The position numbers and the translations under genes were made by a program. Below the pieces are notes generated by a model. That model searched no databases and was not told the DNA's origin. It saw only the letters and a program-made list of their open reading frames with translations. 64,000 nucleotides of DNA from JBFJKD01 sp041600415 (GTDB lineage Bacteria > Pseudomonadota > Gammaproteobacteria > Pseudomonadales > Porticoccaceae): NCBI GenBank assembly GCA_041600415.1, contig JBFIKF010000001.1, forward strand, positions 124,001-188,000, in the 5' to 3' direction. Each line of letters opens with the position of its first letter. Position 1 is the stretch's first letter. Shown here piece after piece: positions 54,600 to 63,173 of this stretch.

Positions 54600-55019
54600 T
54601 CACGGCTGAGAAATCAGGCCGAACATTATAGCCGGTGTTGTCGTCGACGCACAGAACTGAGGAAAAAGTAAAAAATGACATATCAGAAAGAGATAACAAA
54701 TATATAAATTAGTTAATTAGTTAATTAGTTAATTACTACTGTTATTAGCTAACGATTGTCTGTGAGTAACAAGATTATGTGTATGATTGCGCAGCTCTTT
54801 TCCGCTTTAACGTCGGTTAGTAACCACAGCCAAACCAATGGGTAGCCTGTGTTGGCTTTTTGAATAAGCTTTTCCCACCAGGTTTGTGTTTAAGCACGTT
54901 TAGCGTGAACGGGCAGTTACTCAGGTTTCGCCCACACGCTAATACCCGGACATACCGAGCTTATCCCCAGGGTAAAATCCAGCTTTTGGCCCAAACACTC
55001 ACTATGCGGATTGTATTCG
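54600..55019. other. Candidate replication origin (oriC), mnmG-rpmH gap
   Basis: There is no gene here. The gap is the point where transcription switches from leftward to rightward. It holds an AT-rich run with three tandem TTAGTTAA octamers (54709-54732), suitable as an unwinding element, and several DnaA-box-like 9-mers one base from TTATNCACA: TGTGAGTAA (54761-54769), TGTGTATGA (54778-54786), TGTGTTTAA (54885-54893) and TTATCCCCA (54961-54969). The position beside mnmG (gidA) equals that of E. coli oriC. No perfect box is present, so the competing region before dnaA cannot be excluded. Confidence 0.55.
54709..54735. repeat. Tandem TTAGTTAA octamers
   Basis: Three perfect copies of TTAGTTAA stand head to tail with a partial fourth (TTA), inside a longer A/T-only surrounding. 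They are the most AT-rich spot of the presumed origin. Confidence 0.85.
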
Positions 55020-55048
55020 TTGATTGCACAGGGGTTTTTCATTAGAAT
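55020..55048 (+). promoter_or_regulatory. Sigma-70 promoter of rpmH-rnpA
   Basis: TTGATT (55020-55025), exactly 17 bp, then TAGAAT (55043-55048). The transcript should start near 55055, about 50 nt before rpmH. Confidence 0.75.
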
Positions 55049-55103
55049 GGCCGCCCTTTTAAATGAATACTTGGCGCACACTGCCTGATATGGGATTCCG
55101 GTC

Positions 55104-55238
55104 ATGAAAAGAACATTTCAACCCAGCGTTATAAAACGCAAGCGCACTCACGGTTTTCGTGCCCGGATGGCCACCAAGAACGGCAGACTGGTTATTGGCC
55201 GTAGACGCGCTAAGGGACGTAAGCGTCTGGCAGCCTGA
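55104..55238 (+). CDS. rpmH: 50S ribosomal protein L34
   Basis: A 44-residue, highly basic protein (MKRTFQPSVIKRKRTHGF... ending GRKRLAA) that matches L34 end to end; it is too short for simple gene filters. It heads the cluster rpmH-rnpA-yidD-yidC-mnmE, as in most bacteria, with rnpA starting 27 bp later. Confidence 0.97.
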   Translation: MKRTFQPSVIKRKRTHGFRARMATKNGRLVIGRRRAKGRKRLAA

Positions 55239-55265
55239 TACGGCCGTACCAACCACCGCGATATT

Positions 55266-55640
55266 GTGGCAGAGGCGGCGTTCGGCAGAGACAAGCGGCT
55301 GCTAACCGCGAGGGACTACGCGGCGGTATTTAAAAACCCGCCTTTCCGAATTTCCGACCGCTATATGCTGCTGTTGGCTCGCCCAAACGGACTGGAATAC
55401 TCGCGTCTTGGTTGCGTGGTCGCAAAAAAAAATGTTCGCGGGGCGGTGGGCCGCAACCGAATAAAACGGGTGGTTAGAGACACGTTTCGACGGCAACAGC
55501 AATTGTTGATGCCCATGGATATAGTTTTTATAGCACACAAAGGTCTGGATCATCTGGTTCCCCAGGCGCAAACCCAATGCCTTCAAAAGAACTGGCAGCG
55601 CCTGGCGCGGCGCGCAGATCAGGTGGGGGAACAAAAATGA
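55266..55640 (+). CDS. rnpA: Ribonuclease P protein component
   Basis: A 124-residue basic protein that helps RNase P RNA bind pre-tRNA. The N-terminal FGRDKRLLTARDYAAVFKNP and the RNR motif (GRNRIKRVVRDTFR) are conserved. It starts with GTG, as no in-frame ATG is available near the expected start. Its stop overlaps the yidD ATG (ATGA). Confidence 0.95.
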   Translation: MAEAAFGRDKRLLTARDYAAVFKNPPFRISDRYMLLLARPNGLEYSRLGCVVAKKNVRGAVGRNRIKRVVRDTFRRQQQLLMPMDIVFIAHKGLDHLVPQAQTQCLQKNWQRLARRADQVGEQK

Positions 55641-55882
55641 TTAGCAAGCTTCTGGGTGCATTTATAAGAGGCTATCAGTACCTGATCAGCCCCCTGCTCG
55701 GCCCCAACTGTCGTTTTTACCCCACATGTTCAGCCTACGGCCTGGAAGCGCTCGAAAAACACGGTGCCGCCAAAGGGGCGTATTTGACACTGTGCAGACT
55801 TGCCAGGTGTCACCCCTTTCATCCTGGTGGCTGTGACCCAGTTCCGGAACCGGGCCAGCAGGCTCCGCACCAAAACGAGTGA
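55637..55882 (+). CDS. yidD: Membrane protein insertion efficiency factor YidD
   Basis: An 81-residue protein with the hallmark cysteines of the family: GPNCRFYPTCSAYGLEAL and CHPFHPGGCDPVP. It associates with the inner membrane and aids YidC-dependent insertion. The start at 55637 is fixed by the 4-bp overlap with rnpA and the typical MISKLLGAFIRGYQYLISPLLG opening. Confidence 0.95.
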   Translation: MISKLLGAFIRGYQYLISPLLGPNCRFYPTCSAYGLEALEKHGAAKGAYLTLCRLARCHPFHPGGCDPVPEPGQQAPHQNE

Positions 55883-55890
55883 AACCGAGT

Positions 55891-57558
55891 ATGGATTGGC
55901 AACGCAGTCTTTTGATCGGCGCTATGGTGCTGGTGTTTGGGGTTCTATTTATTCGCTGGAATGATTTTCAGAAAACCCGACAACCACCGCCGGCGAACGT
56001 TGAAGAAGCGGTGGTGGTTCCCCGTCTAGATACAGTAGCCGCAGCGGCGCAAAATGGTAGCGCCTCCGCAATTCCGCAGATAACCCGGGAAAGTTCCAAA
56101 CCGGAAATCATTCCACAAAAACCGTCGGCGCGGCTGATTACCGTTACAACGGATGTGCTGGATGTAGTGATCGATACTTATGGTGGAGACATCGTTCGCG
56201 TCGCCCTGCCAGAGCACCGGGTCTCAGTGGAAAACGGCGCAGAGCCAATCGTGATGCTTAATCGCACGGCAACGCGTACCTACATTGCACAAAGCGGACT
56301 GATTGGCCAAAACGGTACCGATACCGGGGACTCCCGGCCATTGTTTAGTGCTGCGCAGGATAGTTATACCCTCGCAGCAGATGCGGACACCCTGACTGTG
56401 TCGTTGCGCCTGGAGCAGGGCGATGTGGCGATCGAGAAGCAGTTTGTGTTTCGTCGGGGCGACTATTTGCTGGACGTGATGTATCAGGTAAAAAACCAGA
56501 GCGCGACACCCTGGCAGGCTCATGTTTTCGGACAAATTCAACGGGATGCGTCTAACCCTGTTGCCAGCAGCGGCGCCCTCGCGCCCAGCCCTTTTCTGGG
56601 GGCGGCACTAACTTCCGAAGAACACAACTACATTAAAAACAACTTTGACGATATCGCTGAAGGGCCGATTAGATCCGCGAAGGTCGGTGGTTGGGTGGCC
56701 ATGGTGCAGCATTATTTCATCAGCGCCTGGGTGCCCGACCAGCAACAGAAGAATGAGTTTCTGTTGCGCAAACTGGGGGATCGCGACCTCTACACCATGG
56801 GCTTTACATCCCCTGCCCAGACCGTTCTTCCCGGCGAAGAGCGTCGCTTTGGGGCCGCGTTTTATGTTGGTCCCAAGGACCAGGCAACCCTCGAAAAAAT
56901 ATCTCCCTACCTGGATTTAACGGTTGATTACGGCTGGTTGTGGTGGGTGGCCAAGCCGCTCTTTTACGGGTTGACGTTCTTTTATAGCGTGGTGGCGAAC
57001 TGGGGTTGGTCCATCGTGTTACTGACGATCCTTATCAAAGGGATTTTTTACCCGCTGTCCGCAACCAGCTATCGGTCTATGGCGCGCATGCGCAAGTTGC
57101 AGCCGGAAATGAAGCGCCTGAAGGACTTGTATGGCGATGATCGACAGAAGATGTCCCAGGAAACCATGAACCTGTACAAGCGGGAAAAGGTTAATCCGTT
57201 GGGTGGGTGTCTGCCTATGTTAATTCAGATGCCGGTGTTTATCGCTTTGTATTGGGTGCTGAATGAGAGTGTCGAGTTGCGCCACGCGCCCTGGATTTTC
57301 TGGATAGTGGATTTGTCGGTGAAGGATCCGTTTTACGTGTTGCCGATCCTCAACGGCCTGAGTATGTTTTTTCTGCAGACTCTGCAACCCGCGCCGCCCG
57401 ACCCCACCCAGGCCAAAGTTATGAAAATAATGCCTGTGGCCTTCAGCTTCTTTTTTATGTTCTTTCCGGCAGGTCTGGTGTTGTACTGGACGGTGAACAG
57501 CGTCTTGTCTATTGCGCAACAATGGTCGATTACCCGCAAAATAGAAGCAGCTGACTAA
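55891..57558 (+). CDS. yidC: Membrane protein insertase YidC
   Basis: A 555-residue insertase. One N-terminal helix (about 7-24), a large periplasmic beta domain (about 50-330) and five C-terminal helices with the cytoplasmic loop PLSATSYRSMARMRKLQPEMK and the substrate-groove region GGCLPMLIQMPVFIALYWVL. MDWQRSLLIG is the standard Gram-negative start at 55891; a GTG four codons earlier overlaps yidD and is disfavoured. Confidence 0.97.
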   Translation: MDWQRSLLIGAMVLVFGVLFIRWNDFQKTRQPPPANVEEAVVVPRLDTVAAAAQNGSASAIPQITRESSKPEIIPQKPSARLITVTTDVLDVVIDTYGGDIVRVALPEHRVSVENGAEPIVMLNRTATRTYIAQSGLIGQNGTDTGDSRPLFSAAQDSYTLAADADTLTVSLRLEQGDVAIEKQFVFRRGDYLLDVMYQVKNQSATPWQAHVFGQIQRDASNPVASSGALAPSPFLGAALTSEEHNYIKNNFDDIAEGPIRSAKVGGWVAMVQHYFISAWVPDQQQKNEFLLRKLGDRDLYTMGFTSPAQTVLPGEERRFGAAFYVGPKDQATLEKISPYLDLTVDYGWLWWVAKPLFYGLTFFYSVVANWGWSIVLLTILIKGIFYPLSATSYRSMARMRKLQPEMKRLKDLYGDDRQKMSQETMNLYKREKVNPLGGCLPMLIQMPVFIALYWVLNESVELRHAPWIFWIVDLSVKDPFYVLPILNGLSMFFLQTLQPAPPDPTQAKVMKIMPVAFSFFFMFFPAGLVLYWTVNSVLSIAQQWSITRKIEAAD

Positions 57559-57597
57559 GCTTGTTGGTTGTCCGGCCCAGCCGATGGCGACGCTCCT

Positions 57598-58986
57598 ATG
57601 CAAAATGATGCCGATGTAATAGCCGCGATTGCGACCGCCCCTGGCCGCGGGGGTATTGGTATTGTGCGCGTTTCGGGCGGAAAACTTGCTTTTCTGCTGG
57701 AGCAACTGGTGGGTAAGGCCGTACCCCCTCGCCAGGCGTATTACAGCGAATTCCGCGATGGGTTGGGCGGTGTGATTGATCAGGGGCTGACACTCTTTTT
57801 CCCGGGGCCCAAATCTTTTACTGGTGAAGATGTGGTGGAATTGCATGGCCACGGCGGTCCAGTGGTGATGGATGCATTATTAGCGCGGGTCATCGAACTT
57901 GGTGCCCGGGTTGCTCGGCCGGGAGAGTTTTCCGAGCGCGCGTTTTTAAACGGCAAGCTGGATCTGGCCCAGGCGGAGGGAATCGCGGATTTGATTGCAG
58001 CGGATTCTACCCAGGCGGCCCGCAATGCGTTGCGTACTCTGCAGGGCGCATTTTCACAACGCATACACGCCTTTACCGAAGAACTGGTGCGCCTGCGCGT
58101 ACATGTCGAGGCAGCTATTGATTTTCCCGAAGAAGATATCGACTTTTTATCCGAATGGCGGGTTGGCGAGAGCCTAGATAGCCTCGTTCAGACGCTTGAC
58201 AGCCTGGTGGCAGATGCTGGTCAAGGTGTGTTGCTGCAGGAAGGTATGACCGTGGTTATAGCCGGTAAACCAAATGCCGGAAAATCCAGCTTGTTAAATC
58301 AGTTGTCGGGGCGCGACAGTGCCATCGTGACCAGCTTGGCGGGCACCACCCGTGATGTGCTGCGGGAGCGCATTGATATTGACGGCATGCCATTGCATAT
58401 AGTTGACACGGCTGGTCTCAGGGAGAGCGCTGATGAAGTTGAGCAGGAGGGTATGCGCCGCGCCTGGAAGGAAATCGAGCGGGCAGACCGGGTGCTGTTT
58501 GTTGTGGACAGCAGTGAATCCCCCTGCGTAATCCCCGAGCAGATATGGCCTGAGTTTTTCGCGCGCTCACCCGAGCATCACAATCTGACGTTTGTATTAA
58601 ACAAAATTGATTTATCGGGCCTGTCCGCGGGTCGAGATTCTGCCTTGGATGTGACCACAGCGGGTAGCGAATCCTGTCCAGTGGTGCGCCTGTCTGCGAC
58701 CACCGGTGCAGGCCTCGAAGACCTGCGACAACATCTGAAGGCATGTATGGGGTATCGGGGCACCGCAGAGGGGTTGTTCACCGCCCGCCGCCGTCACCTC
58801 GACGCGCTTACACAGGCACAAAAATTATTGCGCTACGCTGCCCAGCAACTAAGCGCTTCGCAGCAAGGTGAACTATTGGCAGCGGATTTGTTGGAAGCAC
58901 AGCGCCTGGTTGGGCAAATTACCGGAGAGTTCACCAGTGATGATTTACTGGGAGAGATATTTTCGTCGTTTTGTGTCGGCAAATAA
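57598..58986 (+). CDS. mnmE: tRNA modification GTPase MnmE
   Basis: A 462-residue GTPase partner of MnmG. The N-terminal tetrahydrofolate-binding domain (IATAPGRGGIGIVRVSG) is followed by the G domain with GKPNAGKSSLLN (G1), DTAGLRE (G3) and NKID (G4), and the C-terminal CxGK motif (FCVGK) is intact. The ATG at 57598 lies 39 bp after yidC. It is the last gene before the dnaA upstream region. Confidence 0.96.
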   Translation: MQNDADVIAAIATAPGRGGIGIVRVSGGKLAFLLEQLVGKAVPPRQAYYSEFRDGLGGVIDQGLTLFFPGPKSFTGEDVVELHGHGGPVVMDALLARVIELGARVARPGEFSERAFLNGKLDLAQAEGIADLIAADSTQAARNALRTLQGAFSQRIHAFTEELVRLRVHVEAAIDFPEEDIDFLSEWRVGESLDSLVQTLDSLVADAGQGVLLQEGMTVVIAGKPNAGKSSLLNQLSGRDSAIVTSLAGTTRDVLRERIDIDGMPLHIVDTAGLRESADEVEQEGMRRAWKEIERADRVLFVVDSSESPCVIPEQIWPEFFARSPEHHNLTFVLNKIDLSGLSAGRDSALDVTTAGSESCPVVRLSATTGAGLEDLRQHLKACMGYRGTAEGLFTARRRHLDALTQAQKLLRYAAQQLSASQQGELLAADLLEAQRLVGQITGEFTSDDLLGEIFSSFCVGK

Positions 58987-59105
58987 TGACAAAGATGGCG
59001 GCGTTGGTCACGAAGATTTTCTGCTCTGTGTTTCCTCTTCACGGTCCGTGCACACTGGGGCCAAAACACAGAGAGCCCACGGGAAACCCAAAAGAAGTTA
59101 ACAGG

Positions 59106-59114
59106 TTATCCACA
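59106..59114 (+). promoter_or_regulatory. DnaA box (perfect)
   Basis: TTATCCACA, identical to the strong E. coli R1/R4-type box, 222 bp before the dnaA start. Confidence 0.85.
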
Positions 59115-59243
59115 AAAAGTGGTCAAAAAACAGGCGCTTTTATTTTGAGGCCTGTGCAAAAAAACAGTGTATCGGTATTTCGTAACTTATTGATAAAAAA
59201 GAATATTAGTGGTTTTAGAAAAACGCAGTATTTTAAATAAAGA

Positions 59244-59252
59244 TGTGGATAA
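59244..59252 (-). promoter_or_regulatory. DnaA box (perfect, reverse)
   Basis: TGTGGATAA is the exact complement of TTATCCACA and lies 84 bp before the dnaA start, in a position suited to repress dnaA transcription. Confidence 0.85.
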
Positions 59253-59335
59253 CAGGGCTAATACCTCTTAGACTAGCGATCCTTCACGAACGTCATATTG
59301 CGAAAAATAAATAGCGGCAACAAATTAACTATAAA

Positions 59336-60826
59336 ATGGAGACAGTCTTGGTACAGAGGGCGTGGGAACAGTGTTTGGGTCAACTTCGGGAAGAAATGCC
59401 CGCGCAACAGTTCAATACCTGGATTCAGCCGTTGCAGCTGGACTCGGAGCTGACGGCGGACGGTGTGCGCCTGATAGCACCCAACCGCTTTGTGCAGGAT
59501 TGGGTGAATGACAAATTTATCGATCGTATCCGCGAGTTGTATCTGGGAGTGTGTGGCAATACGCTCGGTGCCGCGCAAGTTCTGGTCACGGCGCGGGAGT
59601 CGGTGCCAGGGTTTGTAGAGACGCCACCAGTAGAGCCTCTCGCTTACCCACCAGCGGCCGCGTTCACTGATGGAGCGCCCGGCGTGCCGGGCGCGGATCT
59701 GCCCTCCATCGGCGCAAATGGCACCCCGGGAACGGAGCACGCTAATGGCGTTCCTCGACAAGCCGCGCATTCTCGGCCCAGTCGCCCACAACAGGAAGAC
59801 GACCCACGGGACTATTTGAACAAAACCTTCGTGTTCGATTCATTTATCGAAGGCAAGTCTAATCAGCTGGCTCTGGCTGCATCTCGACAGGTTGCGGAGA
59901 ACCCTGGCGGGGCTTACAACCCTCTATTTATTTACGGTGGTGTCGGTCTTGGAAAAACCCATTTGATGCACGCGGTGGGCAACGCACTACGGATCGCAAA
60001 GCCGAATGCCAAAATTGTTTATCTGCACTCCGAGCGCTTTGTCGCGGATATGGTCAAGGCTTTACAGCTAAACGCCATCAATGACTTTAAACGTTTTTAT
60101 CGTTCTGTGGATGCGCTGTTGATAGACGACATACAGTTTTTTGCCAAGAAGGAACGCTCCCAGGAAGAATTTTTTCACACCTTTAATGCGTTGCTTGAAG
60201 GCGGTCAACAAATGATTCTCACCAGCGATCGTTACCCAAAGGAGATAGACGGCGTTGAAGAGCGACTAAAATCCCGCTTTGGTTGGGGTCTGACGGTAGC
60301 TGTTGAACCACCGGAGCTCGAGACCCGGGTGGCTATCTTAATTAAGAAAGCACAGCAGGCAAAAATCGAGTTACCCCACGAGGCGGCATTTTTTATCGCG
60401 CAGCGGATTCGTTCAAATGTTCGCGAGCTGGAAGGGGCATTAAAGCGCGTCATTGCGAGCGCGCATTTTACCGGCCGACCCATCGACATCGAATTAATCC
60501 GCGACTCACTCAAGGATTTGTTGGCCCTGCAGGACAAGCTGGTTACTATAGACAATATTCAGCGCACGGTGGCGGAGTACTACAAGATCAAGTTGTCGGA
60601 TTTGTTATCCAAGCGTCGTAGCCGCTCAATCGCGAGACCCAGGCAGGTGGCCATGGCGCTGGCGAGGGACCTGACCAATCGTAGTTTGCCGGAAATTGGC
60701 GAGGCCTTTGGCGGCCGGGACCACACCACGGTGTTACATGCCTGCCGTAAGGTAAAAGAGCTGAAGGATACCTCCAAGGATATCAGTGAAGACATGAAGT
60801 TGCTTATGAGACTGTTGACAACCTGA
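59336..60826 (+). CDS. dnaA: Chromosomal replication initiator DnaA
   Basis: A 496-residue AAA+ initiator. Domain I (about 1-85) contains MPAQQFNTWIQPLQL; a Pro/Gly-rich linker (about 95-155) follows; the ATPase has YGGVGLGKTHLMHAVG (Walker A) and LLIDDIQFFAKKE (Walker B); domain IV carries the DnaA-box-reading helices SIARPRQVAMALARDL and GGRDHTTVLHACRKV. The start codon lacks a ribosome site; a TTG a few codons later would also fit the family. It leads dnaA-dnaN-recF-gyrB. Confidence 0.97.
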   Translation: METVLVQRAWEQCLGQLREEMPAQQFNTWIQPLQLDSELTADGVRLIAPNRFVQDWVNDKFIDRIRELYLGVCGNTLGAAQVLVTARESVPGFVETPPVEPLAYPPAAAFTDGAPGVPGADLPSIGANGTPGTEHANGVPRQAAHSRPSRPQQEDDPRDYLNKTFVFDSFIEGKSNQLALAASRQVAENPGGAYNPLFIYGGVGLGKTHLMHAVGNALRIAKPNAKIVYLHSERFVADMVKALQLNAINDFKRFYRSVDALLIDDIQFFAKKERSQEEFFHTFNALLEGGQQMILTSDRYPKEIDGVEERLKSRFGWGLTVAVEPPELETRVAILIKKAQQAKIELPHEAAFFIAQRIRSNVRELEGALKRVIASAHFTGRPIDIELIRDSLKDLLALQDKLVTIDNIQRTVAEYYKIKLSDLLSKRRSRSIARPRQVAMALARDLTNRSLPEIGEAFGGRDHTTVLHACRKVKELKDTSKDISEDMKLLMRLLTT

Positions 60827-60884
60827 AAGCGAACGCTTACTAACAAAAACCAGATAATCAACTAATCTGAGAAGAGATGGCACA

Positions 60885-61991
60885 ATGAAGTTTAGTATTT
60901 CCCGGGAAGCGTTTCTCAAACCCCTGCAGCTGGTGGCTGGCGTTGTGGAACGCCGTCAGACCTTACCGATACTTGCCAATGTACTGGTGGTGCTTGACGG
61001 TGACCAGTTGGCGATCACGGGTACAGACCTGGAAGTTGAAATCGTTGGTCGCGCGACACTTGCCGAAGTCGGCGATGGTGGTGAAGTCACGGTGCCCGCA
61101 CGGAAACTTGTCGATATTTGCCGCTCCCTGCCCGATGGCTCAACCATCAAGTTCGTTAGCGACACCGGCGGCCGGATTGTGCTGACCAGCGGGCGCAGCC
61201 GGTTTACCCTGACGACGCTTCCCGCGAATGAGTTTCCCAGCGTTGACGATAGTCCTGGCGAGCTCGAATTCTCCACCACGCGGGCGAACCTCAAGAGTTT
61301 ACTGGACAGCACGGCATTTGCGATGGCCCACCAGGATGTTCGCTATTATCTCAACGGCATGTTATGGGAGGCGAGCGCCGGGCAGTTGCGGGTGGTCGCA
61401 ACAGATGGGCATCGGCTGGCCATGAGTACGCTACCGGTTGGCGAACTGGAGGTTAGCGAAAAAGTCGCCGCTATCGTGCCGCGCAAAGGGGTGGTGGAAC
61501 TGTCCCGCCTGTTGAATGAGGAGGGCGATCTCAAGGTGGTGATTGGCAGTAACCATATCCGGGTAAGTGGGGACGACTTTCTGTTTACGTCCAAACTTGT
61601 GGATGGTGCCTACCCGGACTATAACAGGGTGCTACCAAAAGGCGGGACGCGTCTTCTGGAAGGGCGTCGCGACGAATTGCGCAGCGCTTTTAGTCGAACG
61701 GCTATTTTGTCTAATGAAAAATACCGCGGTGTTCGTTTGCTCCTGAGCGACGGCCTGCTCAAGATGGTGGCAAATAATCCTGAGCAGGAGGAAGCGGAAG
61801 AAGAAGTCTCCGTCAGTTACAGTAGTGAAGATCTCGAAATAGGTTTTAACGTCAGTTACATCATTGATGTGTTAAACGTACTCGGTGGTGAACAGGTACG
61901 ATTTACCTTTTCAGACGCAAATAGTAGCGCGCTAATGGAGGATCCAGAGCAGGAACAGGCGGTCTACGTTATCATGCCCATGCGGTTGTAA
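60885..61991 (+). CDS. dnaN: DNA polymerase III beta sliding clamp
   Basis: A 368-residue clamp of three similar domains, dimerising into a ring round DNA. The N-terminal MKFSISREAFLKPLQLVAGVVERRQTLPIL and the C-terminal QAVYVIMPMRL, which forms part of the partner-binding pocket, are standard. GAGAAGAGATGG precedes the ATG. It follows dnaA by 58 bp. Confidence 0.98.
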   Translation: MKFSISREAFLKPLQLVAGVVERRQTLPILANVLVVLDGDQLAITGTDLEVEIVGRATLAEVGDGGEVTVPARKLVDICRSLPDGSTIKFVSDTGGRIVLTSGRSRFTLTTLPANEFPSVDDSPGELEFSTTRANLKSLLDSTAFAMAHQDVRYYLNGMLWEASAGQLRVVATDGHRLAMSTLPVGELEVSEKVAAIVPRKGVVELSRLLNEEGDLKVVIGSNHIRVSGDDFLFTSKLVDGAYPDYNRVLPKGGTRLLEGRRDELRSAFSRTAILSNEKYRGVRLLLSDGLLKMVANNPEQEEAEEEVSVSYSSEDLEIGFNVSYIIDVLNVLGGEQVRFTFSDANSSALMEDPEQEQAVYVIMPMRL

Positions 61992-62015
61992 ATGTAAAAT
62001 CGTGCTTGCTTACGT

Positions 62016-63143
62016 ATGTACCTAAGGCAGCTCGACGTCCACGGGTTGCGTAATCTTCAGTCGGTCAAGTTATCGCCCGGGCCGCGTATCAACACTGTAT
62101 GCGGGCCCAACGGTAGCGGTAAAACCAGCTTGCTCGAGGCCATCTATTTGCTCGGTCGCGGCCGCTCCTTTCGCACTCGTGCCCTCAAGTCGATAATTAA
62201 CAGGCAAACAGATACCTGCACGGTGTTTGGTCTGGTGGGCCGGGAAGATGCTTCTGTCGAAGGTGGGCGAGTACGGCAACGCGATGTGCCCGTGGGGGTG
62301 AGTCGTACCCGCTCTGGCGGATTTCACTTCAAGCTTGATGGTGAGCGGGTTTATGCATCGTCCGCGCTCGCCCAGGCATTGCCACTGCTTTTGCTAAACA
62401 ACGACAGTTTTCAGTTACTCGAAGGGGGCCCCCAGGGTCGCCGACAGTTTTTGGATTGGGGCGTGTTCCACGTGGAACACGACTTTAAGGTGCTCTGGCG
62501 ACGGCTGTCCCGCTGTTTGCAGCACCGCAATTCACTGCTTCGTCGTGATAGAATCGACCCTGCGGAATTGGCGCTGTGGGACGCCCAGTTTATAGAGCTT
62601 TCGGAACGGATAACCACCCAGCGCAAACAGTATCTCGACGCGCTTGCGCCACGTATACGCCAGGTTTTACAACGCCTTTCCCCAGTTGCAGACCTGCAGT
62701 TTCGATTTCATTGCGGCTGGGATGAGCGATTACCCCTGGCAGAGGTGCTGGTTAAAGATCGCGGGCGTGATCAGCAGGCCAAAGTTACCCACCACGGGCC
62801 CCATCGCGCAGATCTGAGAATATTATGCGGAGATCAGGCGGCTGCAGAGGTACTGTCGCGGGGGCAATCCAAGGCGCTCGTCACGGCAATGTTACTGGCT
62901 CAGGGGCTGTTTTATTTTGACGTTACGGGCCGTACCTGTGTTTACCTGCTTGACGACCTGCCTGCGGAGCTCGACAAGGCACATCGCCAGGCTGTGGCGG
63001 TGTTTCTCAGCGAGATGCGGGCCCAGGCATTTATTACAGGGACGGACGCGGCGGAGCTGTTATCTCTGTGGCCTGAGCTAGGAGAAGGAGAAGTTGACCA
63101 CACAGTGTTCCACGTGGAACAGGGGGTCGTTCGTAATGTTTAG
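62016..63143 (+). CDS. recF: DNA repair protein RecF (carries two parS sites)
   Basis: A 375-residue SMC-like ATPase for gap repair with RecOR. Walker A is GPNGSGKTS (about 30-38), the signature lies in LSRGQSKALVTAMLLAQG and Walker B in VYLLDDLPAELD. The coding sequence contains two perfect parS palindromes, read here as FHVEH and FHVEQ, so the protein sequence at these points is probably constrained by ParB binding. It follows dnaN by 24 bp. Confidence 0.96.
   Translation: MYLRQLDVHGLRNLQSVKLSPGPRINTVCGPNGSGKTSLLEAIYLLGRGRSFRTRALKSIINRQTDTCTVFGLVGREDASVEGGRVRQRDVPVGVSRTRSGGFHFKLDGERVYASSALAQALPLLLLNNDSFQLLEGGPQGRRQFLDWGVFHVEHDFKVLWRRLSRCLQHRNSLLRRDRIDPAELALWDAQFIELSERITTQRKQYLDALAPRIRQVLQRLSPVADLQFRFHCGWDERLPLAEVLVKDRGRDQQAKVTHHGPHRADLRILCGDQAAAEVLSRGQSKALVTAMLLAQGLFYFDVTGRTCVYLLDDLPAELDKAHRQAVAVFLSEMRAQAFITGTDAAELLSLWPELGEGEVDHTVFHVEQGVVRNV
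62464..62479. promoter_or_regulatory. parS: parS site 1 (in recF)
   Basis: TGTTCCACGTGGAACA is a perfect 16-bp palindrome identical to the bacterial parS consensus. It is the loading site for ParB, encoded 11.4 kb away. Confidence 0.95.
63106..63121. promoter_or_regulatory. parS: parS site 2 (3' end of recF)
   Basis: A second exact TGTTCCACGTGGAACA, 642 bp from the first and 22 bp before the end of recF. Confidence 0.95.
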
Positions 63144-63173
63144 TTTTTGTGTCAAACGGAAGAAGGGCAGCGC

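Larger units (their letters stand above)
58987..59335. other. dnaA upstream region with two perfect DnaA boxes
   Basis: There is no gene in this 349-bp gap. TTATCCACA occurs at 59106-59114 (forward) and TGTGGATAA at 59244-59252 (reverse), facing each other across about 130 AT-rich base pairs; TGTGCAAAA at 59153-59161 is one base off. This could be dnaA autoregulation, an origin, or a relic of a Pseudomonas-like dnaA-proximal oriC. Confidence 0.7.
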
